DNA from: Nocardioides luteus
GTDB lineage: Bacteria > Actinomycetota > Actinomycetes > Propionibacteriales > Nocardioidaceae
Direction: 5' to 3'
DNA length: 64,000 nt
Assembly: GCF_014648595.1 (NCBI RefSeq)
Contig: NZ_BMRK01000013.1
Coordinates: 1-64,000, forward strand
In this document: one piece after another, positions 43,301 through 51,761 of the stretch
Position numbering within the stretch: position 1 is the first letter of the stretch
Layout: each line of letters opens with the position of its first letter
The notes under the pieces: generated by a model
What the model saw: the letters and a program-made list of their open reading frames with translations, nothing else
Database searches by the model: none
What the model was told of the DNA's origin: nothing
Position numbers and translations under genes: made by a program

Positions 43301-45033
43301 GGGTGCTCGAGGGGCTGGCTACGGCGCGGCGGGTGGTCGAGGTGCGGGTTGCCGGGGAGAGCCGGTGGGCCGTCGTCGAGGACGTGGCTCGGCTGCGCGA
43401 CGGGCTGGGGGTGGCGGTGCCTCCGGGCGTACCGTCCGCGTTCACCGAGCCGGTCGAGGATCCGGTCGGCGACCTGGTCTCGCGATACGCGCGCTCGCAC
43501 GGGCCGTTCACGGCGCCCGACGTGGCGGCGCGGCTGGGGCTGGGCGAGGCGGTCGTACGCCACGCGCTGGGTCGGCTCGCGGCCCGTGGACGGGTGCTCG
43601 ACGGGGAGTTCCGGCCCGGCGGGAGCGGGCTGGAGTGGTGTGACGCCGACGTGCTCCGGATGCTGCGACGGCGTTCGCTCGCCCGGCTGCGCAAGGAGGT
43701 CGAACCGGTCGAGCCCGCGGCGCTGGGCAGGTTCCTGCCGGCGTGGCAGAAAGCCTCGACGAGCTCGACGGGGACGAGGAAGGGCGCGCTGCGCGGCGTC
43801 GACGGCGTGCTGAGCGTGGTCGACCAGCTGGCGGGCTGCCCGGTGCCGGCCAGCGCGCTGGAGAGTCTGATCCTGCCGGCCCGGGTGATCGACTACGAGC
43901 CGGCCTTTCTCGACGAGCTGACCGCCGGCGGTGAGGTGCTCTGGTCCGGCCACGGAACCCTGCCCGGCACGGACGGCTGGGTCTCGCTGCACCCGATCGA
44001 CACCGCCGACCTGACCCTGCCGCCGCCCGCCGAGATGCCGCCGGGGCCGCTCGCCGAGCGGCTCCTCGAAGCGCTGGAGCCCGGGGGCGCCTGGTTCTTC
44101 CACCAGCTCGCCCGCACCGTGGCATCCGCCTCCGAGAAGACGCCCAGCGACGCCGACCTGAGCGCGGCGCTGTGGGAGCTGGTCTGGTCAGGACGGGTCA
44201 GCAACGACACGCTGCTGCCGCTGCGCGCGCTGACCCGGTCCGGCACCCCCTCCCACCGCTCGAAGCGTCCACCGCCTCGAGCCCGTAGCGGTCACTACAC
44301 CGGCGGCGGCAGGATGCCGGCAAGGTCGGGTCTTCCCGAGACCGCTGGACGCTGGACGATCCTGCCGGAGCCGGACCCCGACCCGACCAAGCGCGCGCAT
44401 GCCGCGGCCGAGCGGCTGCTCGACCGCCACGGCGTGGTCACCCGCGGCGCGGTCCAGTCCGAGCGCACCCCGGGCGGGTTCGCCGCGGTCTACAAGGTGC
44501 TCAGCGCCTTCGAGGAGTCCGGCCGAGCCAGGCGCGGATACTTCGTCGAGGGGCTCGGTGCGGCCCAGTTCGGCACGGCAGGATCGGTCGACCGGCTGCG
44601 CACCTTCTCCCGGGTCGATCCGACCGACGAGCCGATCGCCCTCGCGCTCGCCGCGACCGACCCGGCGAACCCCTACGGAGCTGCGCTCCCCTGGCCGGTC
44701 TCGACGCCCTCGACCCCCGACGCCTCGGGCCATCGGCCCGGCCGCAAGGCCGGGGCGATCGTGGTGCTGGTCGACGGCGAGCTGGCGATGTACGTCGAAC
44801 GCGGCGGCCGCACGCTCTTGACGTGGTCCGACGACCCCAACCTCCTCGAGCCGGCCGCCGAGGCGCTGGCCGCGGCGGTCCGACGAGGCGCGCTCGGCCG
44901 GCTCACGGTGGAGAAGGCCGACGGCGCGCCGCTGCTCGGCTCCGGGGACACCCCGCTGCGGCAGGCGCTGCAGTACGCCGGCTTCATCGCCACCCCGCGG
45001 GGTCTGCGCCTGACGACCTCGCAGAGCAGGTGA
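40315..45033 (+). CDS. lhr: Lhr-family ATP-dependent DNA helicase with in-frame heptad repeats
   Basis: 1572-residue superfamily 2 3'-5' helicase of the Lhr (large) type used in DNA repair. Walker A is APTGSGKTLSAF (GSGKT 50-54), the DEVH box 170-173, motif III LSATVRP, motif VI ALQRVGRAGHQ. A winged-helix/Lhr-core region follows, then the large C-terminal region. Residues 955-996 are six heptapeptides (SKIDAET, SEIDAEA, SVSDASG, TKTDASA, SKIDLSA, SESDVSG) encoded by a 21-bp tandem repeat also found between genes at 57393. They sit in a probable linker. Lhr next to Nei2 is a conserved actinobacterial pairing. Confidence 0.93.
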   Translation: MSDPSPALAQFSDPTRTWFGAAFATPTAAQAGAWEAIGAGRNALVVAPTGSGKTLSAFLWSIDKLLTEPVPEKKKRCRVLYISPLKALGVDVERNLRSPLVGIRQTAERLGVDAPEVRVGVRSGDTSAADRRKLSTAPPDILITTPESLFLMLTSQARETLRNVETVIVDEVHAVAATKRGSHLALTLERLDALLEKPAQRIGLSATVRPLEEVARYLGGSQPVEIVAPPAEKRWDLSVVVPVEDMTAPSPYNDDEDDDEDPQRASSIWPHVEEHVADLVTSHRSTIVFANSRRLAERLTARLNEIAADRVFQTPPGGPPSGPPAEVMAQSGQSQGAPDVIAKAHHGSVSKEQRALIEDDLKSGRLPAVVATSSLELGIDMGAVDLVVQIESPPSVASALQRVGRAGHQVGEVSRGVLFPKHRGDLAQTAVSVQRMQQGLIESMSLPANPLDVLAQQIVAATALDTWDVDELFTLVRRTASYATLPRSAYDATLDLLAGRYPSEEFAELRPRIVWDRVAGTVTGRPGAQRLAVTSGGTIPDRGLFGVFIAGEGAGRRVGELDEEMVYESRVGDVFALGATSWRIEDITHDKVLVTPAPGVPGRLPFWKGDSLGRPAELGEAVGAYTRELASMPAKKAEAKAQQDGLDAYAAANLVTYLTEQAEATNILPSDSNIVVERFRDELGDWRLVVHSPYGRPVHAPWALAINARIRERYGVDGQAIDSDDGIVIRLPDTDAEAPTGEIIVFEPDEIEGMVTTEVGGSALFASRFRECAARALLLPRRDPGRRSPLWQQRQRSAALLEVASQYPSFPIILEAVRECLRDVYDLPSLVGLLKRIESREISIVDVSTQSPSPYAQSLLFGYVAQFLYEGDSPLAERRAAALTLDQGLLAELLGRAELRELLDPEVLTEVESELQRLAPGRKARGAEGITDLIRTIGPLSLSEIAARTTPADPSKIDAETSEIDAEASVSDASGTKTDASASKIDLSASESDVSGVLEGLATARRVVEVRVAGESRWAVVEDVARLRDGLGVAVPPGVPSAFTEPVEDPVGDLVSRYARSHGPFTAPDVAARLGLGEAVVRHALGRLAARGRVLDGEFRPGGSGLEWCDADVLRMLRRRSLARLRKEVEPVEPAALGRFLPAWQKASTSSTGTRKGALRGVDGVLSVVDQLAGCPVPASALESLILPARVIDYEPAFLDELTAGGEVLWSGHGTLPGTDGWVSLHPIDTADLTLPPPAEMPPGPLAERLLEALEPGGAWFFHQLARTVASASEKTPSDADLSAALWELVWSGRVSNDTLLPLRALTRSGTPSHRSKRPPPRARSGHYTGGGRMPARSGLPETAGRWTILPEPDPDPTKRAHAAAERLLDRHGVVTRGAVQSERTPGGFAAVYKVLSAFEESGRARRGYFVEGLGAAQFGTAGSVDRLRTFSRVDPTDEPIALALAATDPANPYGAALPWPVSTPSTPDASGHRPGRKAGAIVVLVDGELAMYVERGGRTLLTWSDDPNLLEPAAEALAAAVRRGALGRLTVEKADGAPLLGSGDTPLRQALQYAGFIATPRGLRLTTSQSR
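43176..43301. repeat. 21-bp tandem repeat (six units) within lhr
   Basis: Units start at 43176, 43197, 43218, 43239, 43260 and 43281. The first two read GTCGAAAATCGACGCCGAG.. and GTCAGAAATTGACGCCGAG... A 27-base stretch at the left edge is identical to the left edge of the array at 57393-57498. Confidence 0.85.
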
Positions 45034-45037
45034 GGAG

Positions 45038-45790
45038 ATGCCCGAGGGAGATGCGGTGCACCGCACCGCCCGTCGCCTGGAGAAGGGGATCGGCGGCCAG
45101 AGGCTGATGCGTACGGACTTCCGGGTGCCGAAGCTGGCCACCGTCGACCTCTCCGGCGGCACTGTCGTCGAGACGGTCGCGCGCGGCAAGCACCTGCTGA
45201 CGCGGATCGACCACGAGACCGGCGAGTGGACGCTGCACACCCACCTGAAGATGGAGGGCACCTGGCGCATCCTCGAGCACGGCAGGCGCTGGCCGAAGCC
45301 CGCCTTCCAGGCGCGGGTCGCGCTGCGCACCGAGAAGGTGGAGGCGGTCGGCTTCCTGCTCGGCATCGTCGAGCTCGTCCGTCGAGACCGGGAGGAGGAC
45401 GTGGTCGGCCACCTCGGCCCCGACATCCTCGGTGACGACTGGGACCCCGACATCGCCGTCGCGCGCCTCGCCCAGCAGCCGGACCGGCCGCTCTTCGAAG
45501 CGCTGCGCGACCAGACGATCCTCGCCGGGATCGGCACCATCTACGCGGCCGAGACCTGCTTCATCGCCGGCCTCGACCCGATGCACACCGTCGCAGAGGC
45601 CGGCGACCGGCTCCCCCGCCTGCTGCAGCGCACCCGTGACCTGATGCAGGCCGACTGGTCGCGCTCCGGCCGGATGTGGATCTACGGCCGCAAGGCCTGC
45701 CGCCGTTGCGGCGGCACCGTGACCCGGATCAAGGTCGGCCCACCGGGCAAGGAGCGTCCGCTCTACTTCTGCCCGAGGTGCCAGACCTGA
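45038..45790 (+). CDS. Fpg/Nei-family DNA glycosylase (Nei2-like)
   Basis: 250-residue bifunctional glycosylase/AP lyase for oxidised bases. After Met removal the catalytic PEGD (Pro1, Glu2) starts the chain. The H2TH region is DQTILAGIGTIYAAETCFIAGL, and the C-terminal zinc finger CRRCGG...YFCPRCQT has four Cys with WIYGRKACRRC before it. It resembles mycobacterial Nei2 (Rv3297), which neighbours lhr. It starts 4 bases after the lhr stop, so co-expression in DNA repair is likely. Confidence 0.92.
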   Translation: MPEGDAVHRTARRLEKGIGGQRLMRTDFRVPKLATVDLSGGTVVETVARGKHLLTRIDHETGEWTLHTHLKMEGTWRILEHGRRWPKPAFQARVALRTEKVEAVGFLLGIVELVRRDREEDVVGHLGPDILGDDWDPDIAVARLAQQPDRPLFEALRDQTILAGIGTIYAAETCFIAGLDPMHTVAEAGDRLPRLLQRTRDLMQADWSRSGRMWIYGRKACRRCGGTVTRIKVGPPGKERPLYFCPRCQT

Positions 45791-45805
45791 TCCGTGCCAT
45801 CCGCG

Positions 45806-46006
45806 CTAGCGCAGCAGCCGCATCCGGATCTGCGCGATCCGTACCCGGGTCTCCCGCATGTGGCGGACCACGTGGACTCGCTCGCCGGGCGCGACCGAGG
45901 TGAGCTCGTCGCGAAGGATGTTCAACGTCTCCTCCAGGCCGAAGAGCTCGGCCTCGAGCAGGTCAGGGGTCTCCGAGTAGCCCGCGTTCTCGACAGCCAT
46001 GTGCAT
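45806..46006 (-). CDS. Small helical protein, 66 residues
   Basis: Family not recognised. It is almost entirely predicted alpha-helical and charged (LLEAELFGLEETLNILRDELTSV and VVRHMRETRVRIAQIRMRLLR), so a small helical hairpin or coiled coil. ATG 46006 has GGAG at 8 bases; ATG 46000 is also in frame. It lies between nei2 and clgR, with a 111-base gap to clgR without visible features. Confidence 0.6.
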   Translation of the reverse strand: MHMAVENAGYSETPDLLEAELFGLEETLNILRDELTSVAPGERVHVVRHMRETRVRIAQIRMRLLR

Positions 46007-46117
46007 TGCACCATCTCCCCATCCGTGCGTGGGACCGTCGTGGGCCCACGTCAGGCAAGGAGACGGAGCGGAAGGCGTTGAGACACCCGAGAGAAAATCT
46101 CCCCGAGATTGGGTAGA

Positions 46118-46408
46118 TCAGGCGGCGGCAGTGACGTCGGCCGTGGCCCGGACCGGCATCCGGAGGATGGTGGCCTCCTCGAGCGCGACCGCGTCGGAGA
46201 CGTCGCGGAGCACGTCGGAGAGGGCGACGTCCAGCGCGCTGCAGAGCGAGGCGAGGAGCTCCGAGGAGGCCTCCTTCTGGCCGCGCTCGACCTCCGAGAT
46301 GTAACCGAGGCTGACCCGCGCCTGCGCAGAGACCTCGCGCAGGGTCATCCCGCGCTCGAGGCGCTGGGCACGAAGCACCTCGCCGAGAAGTCGACGGAAG
46401 AGCACCAT
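46118..46408 (-). CDS. clgR: XRE-family regulator ClgR
   Basis: 96-residue DNA-binding protein with an N-terminal cro-type helix-turn-helix: [55 protein letters not shown] in segments. It matches ClgR, the actinobacterial activator of clp protease and stress genes, itself a Clp substrate; the C-terminal ATADVTAAA tail ends in Ala residues, as in Clp-recognised ClgR. ATG 46408 with AGGAGG at 9 bases sets the start. It follows cinA, with pgsA further upstream, as in related genomes. Confidence 0.88.
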   Translation of the reverse strand: MVLFRRLLGEVLRAQRLERGMTLREVSAQARVSLGYISEVERGQKEASSELLASLCSALDVALSDVLRDVSDAVALEEATILRMPVRATADVTAAA

Positions 46409-46468
46409 TGCGGTCAGCCTCCTACAGTTCACAGGTCACCGACATCTGGGTGACGTCTTGCACCAACG

Positions 46469-46954
46469 CTACCCGACGGTTCGATGTTCCCGCCGAAGTA
46501 GTCCGAGTAGTTCTTCCACAGCGTACAAACAGGTATCACGCTGGATCTCGCCGCGCGACCCCGACAGCCCGAGTTGTGCCGTTGTCTCGCCGTGCGGACC
46601 GGAGATGCCGACGAACACGGTCCCGACCGGCTTCCCCTCCTGCTCCTCGGGGCCGGCGACACCCGTGGTGGAGAGCCCGTACGTCGCGCCCGCCTCCTCC
46701 CGCGCCCCGGCGGCCATCGCTGCCGCGCACTCCGCCGAGACCACCCCGACGGTCTCGATCACGGACTCGGGAACACCCAGCAGCTTGTGCTTGAGCTCGG
46801 TCGCGTACGTCACGAAGCCCCCGCGGTAGGTCTCGGAGGCTCCCGGAGGGTCGGTGAGCATCGCGGCCAGGCGGCCGGCGGTCAGGGACTCAGCGGTCGC
46901 GACCGTCGCGTCGGCGTCCCGCAGAGCGGCGAGGAGATCATCGAGTGCTGACAT
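46469..46954 (-). CDS. CinA-family (PncC-type) nicotinamide-nucleotide amidase
   Basis: 161-residue stand-alone CinA C-terminal domain. It deamidates NMN to nicotinate mononucleotide in NAD recycling. Family signatures: VATAESLTAGRLAAMLTDPPGAS, GGFVTYATELKHKLLGV, GLSTTGVAGP and GTVFVGISGP. ATG 46954 (MSALDDLLAAL) is preferred to an in-frame codon 9 bases upstream. It lies 60 bases upstream of clgR on the same strand. Confidence 0.9.
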   Translation of the reverse strand: MSALDDLLAALRDADATVATAESLTAGRLAAMLTDPPGASETYRGGFVTYATELKHKLLGVPESVIETVGVVSAECAAAMAAGAREEAGATYGLSTTGVAGPEEQEGKPVGTVFVGISGPHGETTAQLGLSGSRGEIQRDTCLYAVEELLGLLRREHRTVG

Positions 46955-46967
46955 GTCACACAAGGTA

Positions 46968-46999
46968 GCGGCCCGGCCCTCATCGAAGGACCGGGCCGC
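46968..46999 (-). terminator. Hairpin downstream of the secreted nuclease gene
   Basis: GCGGCCCGGCCCT pairs with AGGACCGGGCCGC (12 of 13 positions) around a 6-base loop, in the gap between the nuclease stop and cinA. It separates the two transcripts. Confidence 0.6.
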
Positions 47000-47018
47000 G
47001 CGGCGCGTCTCGCGAGGA

Positions 47019-48989
47019 TCAGCCGCCGTTGCGCTTCAGCCCGACGACGACCGGGTCGTGGTCCGAGGAGCGGAACGGCGAGTCGGTGTGGAGGTCGGCG
47101 CCGGTGTAGTTGTAGCGGCTGTACTCGAGCAGCAGCGACTCACCGGAGTTGATGTTCCAGATGTCCGAGCCGGTGAAGCGGCGCTGGGCGTGCCGGTTGA
47201 GCAGCACGTGGTCGAGCGAGCCCGACAGGCCCGAGAAGGAGTAGCTGTACTCCTCGTTGCCGCTGAGCGTCTCGGAGTCGGCGTAGCCGGCCTGGTAGAG
47301 GACCTGCATCGGGTCCTCCTGGGTGTAGGAGTTGAAGTCACCGACGAGCGCGACGTCGGCGAGCCCGGTCTCGGTCTTGATCGCGGAAACCCACTCGACC
47401 AGCGCGGTGGCCTGCCGGACCCGTGACTCGTTGGAGGCACCCTGGCCGTCGCCGGTGTCGCCGTCACCCGGCCACGGGCCGGGCGATCCCTTCGACTTGA
47501 AGTGGTTGACCACGAAGAAGAACGGCGCGCCACCGACGGTCGGCTTGAAGACCTGACCGATCGGCTCGCGGGCGTTGCCGAAGGCCTGGTCGTCGCCGCT
47601 CTGGGTGCCCAGCGCCCGAGCCTTGCCGAGCGGGCGGACCGCGGAGCGCTTGTAGATGATCGCGCTGGTGATCACGTCGGAGCCGGAGGCGTCGGGCAGC
47701 TCGTCGGAGGACGGGTTGGCCGTCCAGACCTGGCTGCCGGCGGCCTCGTTGAGGGCGGCGACCAGCGACCGGGGGGCCTCGTCGGGCGTCTCGCCGAGGC
47801 GCGCGGAGTTCTCGATCTCCATCAGGCCGACGACGTCGGCATCGAGCGCGTTGATCGCGGAGACGATCTTCGACTGCTGGCGCTCGAAATCGGCCGGGTC
47901 CCAGGCGCCGCGCTGGTCGCAGCCGCCGCTGACGTTGTTGCCGTCGCCGTCACGGTCCTTGTAGGCGGTGCAGCCGCCGTCACCGACGTTGTCGTCGTCG
48001 GCGTCGCCGAGGGTGGTGAAGTAGTTGAGCACGTTGAACGAGGCGATCTTCACGTCCGCGCGGCGGCCGATCTTGCGCTCGTCAGGGGCCTCGGTGCGTA
48101 CGTTCTCGAAGTCGACCGGCCAGGTCGCCGGGTCGGCGGTGGCGACCTGGGTGGGCTGGAGGCGGTAGGTCGGCGCCGAGGGCGAGCCACCCTCGGAGAA
48201 GATCACCGGGCCGCGGAAGTCGACCGAGGCGCCGACCACGACGGGCGAGGTGTTGGAGACGTAGGGGATGGTGCGGCTCGTCGGCGGCCGCAGCGTGGTC
48301 GAGGAGCCGTCGTCGAGCACGATCGCCCGGGCGGCGTTGTCGGCCTCGACCGCGGCGGCCTCGTCCGAGCCGGGACGGGCGACCTCGGTCGGCTGGAGCA
48401 GCGGGTGGTCACCGTGGGCCAGGCCGAGCTCGCCGTAGTTCTCCACCCCGTAGGTGTTGCTCACCGTGATGTCGCCCTGCGGCGTGAAGAGCATCCCCTC
48501 CAGCGACTCCTTCTGCGCGTCGGTGGCGGGCCACGCGGAGACGACCGGCTCGATCGACCCGGTGCCGTCGGTGACGATGTCGCCGGCAGCCGGCACCGTC
48601 ACCTGGGTCAGCCCGGCGTACTCGCCCACCTCACCGGTCACCGTCACCGCGTCGCCCGGCTCGACCGTCACCGCGCCCGCGGAGCGGGGCTGGTAGACGA
48701 AGAGCGCGTCGGAGGCCTGGTGGGACCCGAGGTCGAGCGAGCCGCCCGTGCCGGGGGTCTGCAGGTAGAAGCCGAAGAAGCCGCCGGAGGGGTACGCAGC
48801 GGTGACGATGCCGCTGGTGGTGACCGTCTGACCGTCGAGCGGGCTGGTGGTGCCGGTGCCCTGGATCTCGGAGATGGCGACGACCTCGGCCGTGGTGGCG
48901 CCTGCGGTCGGCATGGCGACCGCGCCGACGCCGGCGACGGCGGCCGTCAGACCGACCACCGAACCGAGCACCTGACGTGCTGAGAACAT
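47019..48989 (-). CDS. Secreted ExeM/NucH-type endonuclease
   Basis: 656-residue extracellular nuclease. A signal peptide of about 31 residues ends near PTAGATTAEV. An OB-like/lamin-type beta domain follows (VAISEIQGTGTTSPLDGQTVTTSG). The endonuclease/exonuclease/phosphatase domain starts near KIASFNVLNYFTT and contains LMEIEN, VVNHFKSKGSPG, VALVGDFNSY and SSDHDPVVVG, the metal and catalytic residues of the fold. It likely degrades extracellular DNA for phosphate or nucleotides. The 160-base gap upstream has no clear operator. Confidence 0.9.
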   Translation of the reverse strand: MFSARQVLGSVVGLTAAVAGVGAVAMPTAGATTAEVVAISEIQGTGTTSPLDGQTVTTSGIVTAAYPSGGFFGFYLQTPGTGGSLDLGSHQASDALFVYQPRSAGAVTVEPGDAVTVTGEVGEYAGLTQVTVPAAGDIVTDGTGSIEPVVSAWPATDAQKESLEGMLFTPQGDITVSNTYGVENYGELGLAHGDHPLLQPTEVARPGSDEAAAVEADNAARAIVLDDGSSTTLRPPTSRTIPYVSNTSPVVVGASVDFRGPVIFSEGGSPSAPTYRLQPTQVATADPATWPVDFENVRTEAPDERKIGRRADVKIASFNVLNYFTTLGDADDDNVGDGGCTAYKDRDGDGNNVSGGCDQRGAWDPADFERQQSKIVSAINALDADVVGLMEIENSARLGETPDEAPRSLVAALNEAAGSQVWTANPSSDELPDASGSDVITSAIIYKRSAVRPLGKARALGTQSGDDQAFGNAREPIGQVFKPTVGGAPFFFVVNHFKSKGSPGPWPGDGDTGDGQGASNESRVRQATALVEWVSAIKTETGLADVALVGDFNSYTQEDPMQVLYQAGYADSETLSGNEEYSYSFSGLSGSLDHVLLNRHAQRRFTGSDIWNINSGESLLLEYSRYNYTGADLHTDSPFRSSDHDPVVVGLKRNGG

Positions 48990-49149
48990 GGATGACTCCC
49001 CGCGTGAAGTTGTGGCGATGGGCGGTCTGCCCGATTCAGCACCGACCGAAACCAGGCGACCATAACGCGGCGTACGCCCTCGTGGCGGGGATCTTGGGTG
49101 AAGGTCTGGTAACGGAGTTACAACCGCCAGGAACCACCCGGCAGGGAGC

Positions 49150-49794
49150 TCAGGAGCGCAGCGAGGCGCGCTGCTTCCACACGCCGTGGAAGAACTGGGC
49201 GCCCGACCACATCGTCAGCGCGACCGCGACCGCGAGGCACACCTGGAAGGCGTAGAAGAGCAGCTCGAGGACGAGCGCGTCGCCGAAGGCGCCGCCGTGG
49301 GCCCCGCCGTGCGGCAGCGGCAGCACCAGGCCGCCGAGCGCGACCGCCTGCACGGTGGTCTTGATCTTGCCGAGCTGGTCGGCCGGGATCACGATCTTCT
49401 TCAGGATCGAGAGCCGCAGCAGCGTGACGCTCCACTCGCGCAGCAGCACGATGATGGTCACCCACCACCACACGTCACCGACGATCGAGAGACCGATGAA
49501 GGCCATCCCGGTGACCGCCTTGTCGGCGATCGGGTCGGCGATCTTGCCGAAGTCGGTGATCAGGTTGTGCTTGCGGGCCAGGTCGCCGTCGATCTTGTCG
49601 GTGATCATCGCGAGCACGAAGATCACGAACGCGACCCAGCGCATGGTGACGCTCTCGCCGCCGTCGACGAGCAGCGCCCAGGCGAAGAACGGGACCGCGA
49701 TGATCCGCAGCGTGGTCAGCGCGTTGGGTACGTTCCAGTTGCTCGTCTTGGCCACGGCCTCGGCACTCTTCGGCTGCTCGTTCACGGGCTGCAC
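49150..49794 (-). CDS. pgsA: CDP-diacylglycerol-glycerol-3-phosphate 3-phosphatidyltransferase
   Basis: Integral membrane enzyme making phosphatidylglycerol phosphate. The CDP-alcohol phosphatidyltransferase motif DG-x2-AR-x8-G-x3-D-x3-D is intact in DGDLARKHNLITDFGKIADPIAD. Four or five helices are predicted over 214 residues. ATG 49794 is 1 base after the rimO stop, so the two are coupled. rimO-pgsA-cinA order is conserved; the nuclease gene is inserted between pgsA and cinA. Confidence 0.93.
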   Translation of the reverse strand: MQPVNEQPKSAEAVAKTSNWNVPNALTTLRIIAVPFFAWALLVDGGESVTMRWVAFVIFVLAMITDKIDGDLARKHNLITDFGKIADPIADKAVTGMAFIGLSIVGDVWWWVTIIVLLREWSVTLLRLSILKKIVIPADQLGKIKTTVQAVALGGLVLPLPHGGAHGGAFGDALVLELLFYAFQVCLAVAVALTMWSGAQFFHGVWKQRASLRS

Positions 49795-49795
49795 C

Positions 49796-51265
49796 TTAAC
49801 CGTTCACCGTCGCGACAAGGTCAACGCCTTCGGATGCGACGACGGTCGCGCTCACCAGATCGCCCGGCGAGATGTCGGCGGCCGAGCCCTCAGGGATCTC
49901 CAGCGAGGTCATCCCGTCGACTTCCGGCCCCTGGTGGGCGGCGCGGCCGAGGATCTCGCCATCGGCGACCTCCTCGACGAGCACCACGACCTGCTCGCCG
50001 ATCCGCTCCTCGGCGCGCTGGGCGGTGAGCTCCTCGACGAGCTCGGTGACGTGCTCGACGCGAGCGCGGATCTCGTCCTCGTCGAGCTTCAGCGCGTCGT
50101 CGAAGGCGGCCGCCTCGGTGCCCTCCTCGTCGGAGTAGCCGAAGACGCCGGTGACGTCCATCCGCGCCGCGACCAGGAAGTCGGTGAGGATCTCGAGGTC
50201 CTCCTCGGTCTCACCGGGGAAGCCGACGATGACGTTCGAGCGCACCCCGGCCTCGGGCGCGTACGCCCGGATCTGCTCGAGCAGCCCGAGGAAGCTCTCC
50301 GGGTCGCCGAAGCGCTTCATCCGCCGCAGGACGGCGTTGGAGGCATGCTGGAAGCTGAGGTCGAAGTAGGGCGTGACGCCCGGCGTGGTGGCGATGACCT
50401 TCAGCAGGTCGGGCCGGGTCTCGGCGGGCTGCAGGTAGGAGACGCGTACGCGCTCGATGCCGTCGATCGCCGCCAGCTCGGGCAGCAGCGTCTCGAGCAG
50501 CCGGATGTCGCCGAGGTCCTTGCCGTAGGAGGTGGAGTTCTCCGAGACCAGGAAGAGCTCCTTGACCCCCTGGCCGGCCAGCCACTGCCCCTCGTGGAGC
50601 ACGTCGCTGGGGCGGCGGGAGACGAACGAGCCGCGGAACTGCGGGATCGCGCAGAAGGTGCAGCGCCGGTCGCAGCCCGAGGCGAGCTTCAGCGGCGCCC
50701 ACGGGGCGTCGTCGAGCCGGGTACGTCCCGCGAAGCCTGGCACCTGGTCGACGGCTGCCATGCCGGGCACCGAGATGGCGGAGGCGTCGCGCTCGACCGG
50801 GGAGATCGGGAGCAGCAGGCGCCGGTCCTGCGGCGTGTGCGGGTGGTGGGTCTCGCCGGCCACGATGGCGCGCAGCTTGCTGGCGATGTCGGGGTAGTCG
50901 TCGAAGCCGAGCACCGCGTCGGCCTCGGGGAGCTCGGCGGCCAGGTCCTTGCCGTAGCGCTCGGCCATGCAGCCCACCGCGACGACGGCCTGGGCGCGGC
51001 CGGTCTCCTTCAGGTCGGCCGCCTCGAGCAGCGTGTCGACCGAGTCCTTCTTCGCCTGCTCGACGAAGCCGCAGGTGTTCACGACCACGGTGTCGGCCTC
51101 GTCCGGGTCGGCCACCAACCGGAAGCCACCGGCGGTCAGCCGCCCGGCGAGCTCCTCGGAGTCCACCTCGTTGCGGGTGCACCCGAGGGTCACCATCGCG
51201 ACCGACAGGAGCTCCTTGTCGGCAGGCTGGGCGGTCTCGGCGGAGGGTTCGGTGGCAGTGCTCAT
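49796..51265 (-). CDS. rimO: Ribosomal protein S12 methylthiotransferase RimO
   Basis: 489-residue radical-SAM methylthiotransferase modifying the conserved Asp of ribosomal protein S12. The N-terminal UPF0004 domain has [39 protein letters not shown] and VGCMAERYG with three cluster Cys. The radical SAM motif Cx3Cx2C is [18 protein letters not shown]-terminal TRAM domain ends the protein. ATG 51265 is chosen; GTG 51268 is adjacent. The S12 specificity rests on the [10 protein letters not shown] pattern and the pgsA context. Confidence 0.9.
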   Translation of the reverse strand: MSTATEPSAETAQPADKELLSVAMVTLGCTRNEVDSEELAGRLTAGGFRLVADPDEADTVVVNTCGFVEQAKKDSVDTLLEAADLKETGRAQAVVAVGCMAERYGKDLAAELPEADAVLGFDDYPDIASKLRAIVAGETHHPHTPQDRRLLLPISPVERDASAISVPGMAAVDQVPGFAGRTRLDDAPWAPLKLASGCDRRCTFCAIPQFRGSFVSRRPSDVLHEGQWLAGQGVKELFLVSENSTSYGKDLGDIRLLETLLPELAAIDGIERVRVSYLQPAETRPDLLKVIATTPGVTPYFDLSFQHASNAVLRRMKRFGDPESFLGLLEQIRAYAPEAGVRSNVIVGFPGETEEDLEILTDFLVAARMDVTGVFGYSDEEGTEAAAFDDALKLDEDEIRARVEHVTELVEELTAQRAEERIGEQVVVLVEEVADGEILGRAAHQGPEVDGMTSLEIPEGSAADISPGDLVSATVVASEGVDLVATVNG

Positions 51266-51338
51266 CACCGGCAAGTATGACGGGCACATGCCCCGGACAC
51301 CGAACCCTCGCGCCGGGCCCAGCCGGCAGGCCGGGCGA

Positions 51339-51761
51339 TCAGTCGGGCGTCGACCCCGGCTTCACCGAGAGCACCGGGCAGGCCGCACCGAGCAGGATCC
51401 GCTGGGCGACGCTGCCCATCAGCAGCTTGCCCACCGGCGTACGCCGCCGCAGCCCGACCACGATCAGCCGGGCGTCGAGCTCCTCGGCCGTCTCCAGGAC
51501 CGCTCCGGCGACGTCCGGCTCGATCGACTGCCGGATCTCGTGGGGCCGTTCCGAGCCGGTGAGGCGGCGCTCGAGCTCGGCGAGCTGCTCCTCGAAGGCG
51601 AAGCGGTCATCGACCAGGGCGTCGCCCCGGGAGGCGTTGACGACCACCACGCCACGGTCGCGGCGCTCGGCGTCGTCGAGAGCCCAGTCCAGCGCGACGG
51701 CGCCGAACTCGTCGGGCGCCCAGGCCACGACCACCCAGCCACCCGCGGGAGTCGTACTCAT
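51339..51761 (-). CDS. Universal stress protein
   Basis: 140-residue UspA domain. The ATP-binding motif G-x2-G-x9-G-S is represented by [20 protein letters not shown], and the C-terminus ends ACPVLSVK. Its ATG overlaps the tctA stop (TGATG), making it the last gene of the tctCBA-usp unit. It may couple carboxylate uptake to energy status; this is an inference. Confidence 0.87.
   Translation of the reverse strand: MSTTPAGGWVVVAWAPDEFGAVALDWALDDAERRDRGVVVVNASRGDALVDDRFAFEEQLAELERRLTGSERPHEIRQSIEPDVAGAVLETAEELDARLIVVGLRRRTPVGKLLMGSVAQRILLGAACPVLSVKPGSTPD

Noticed and set aside
48990-49149. PHO box upstream of the secreted nuclease
   Set aside because: CTTCACCCAAG resembles half of a PHO box, but a second 11-base direct repeat with adequate match is not present.
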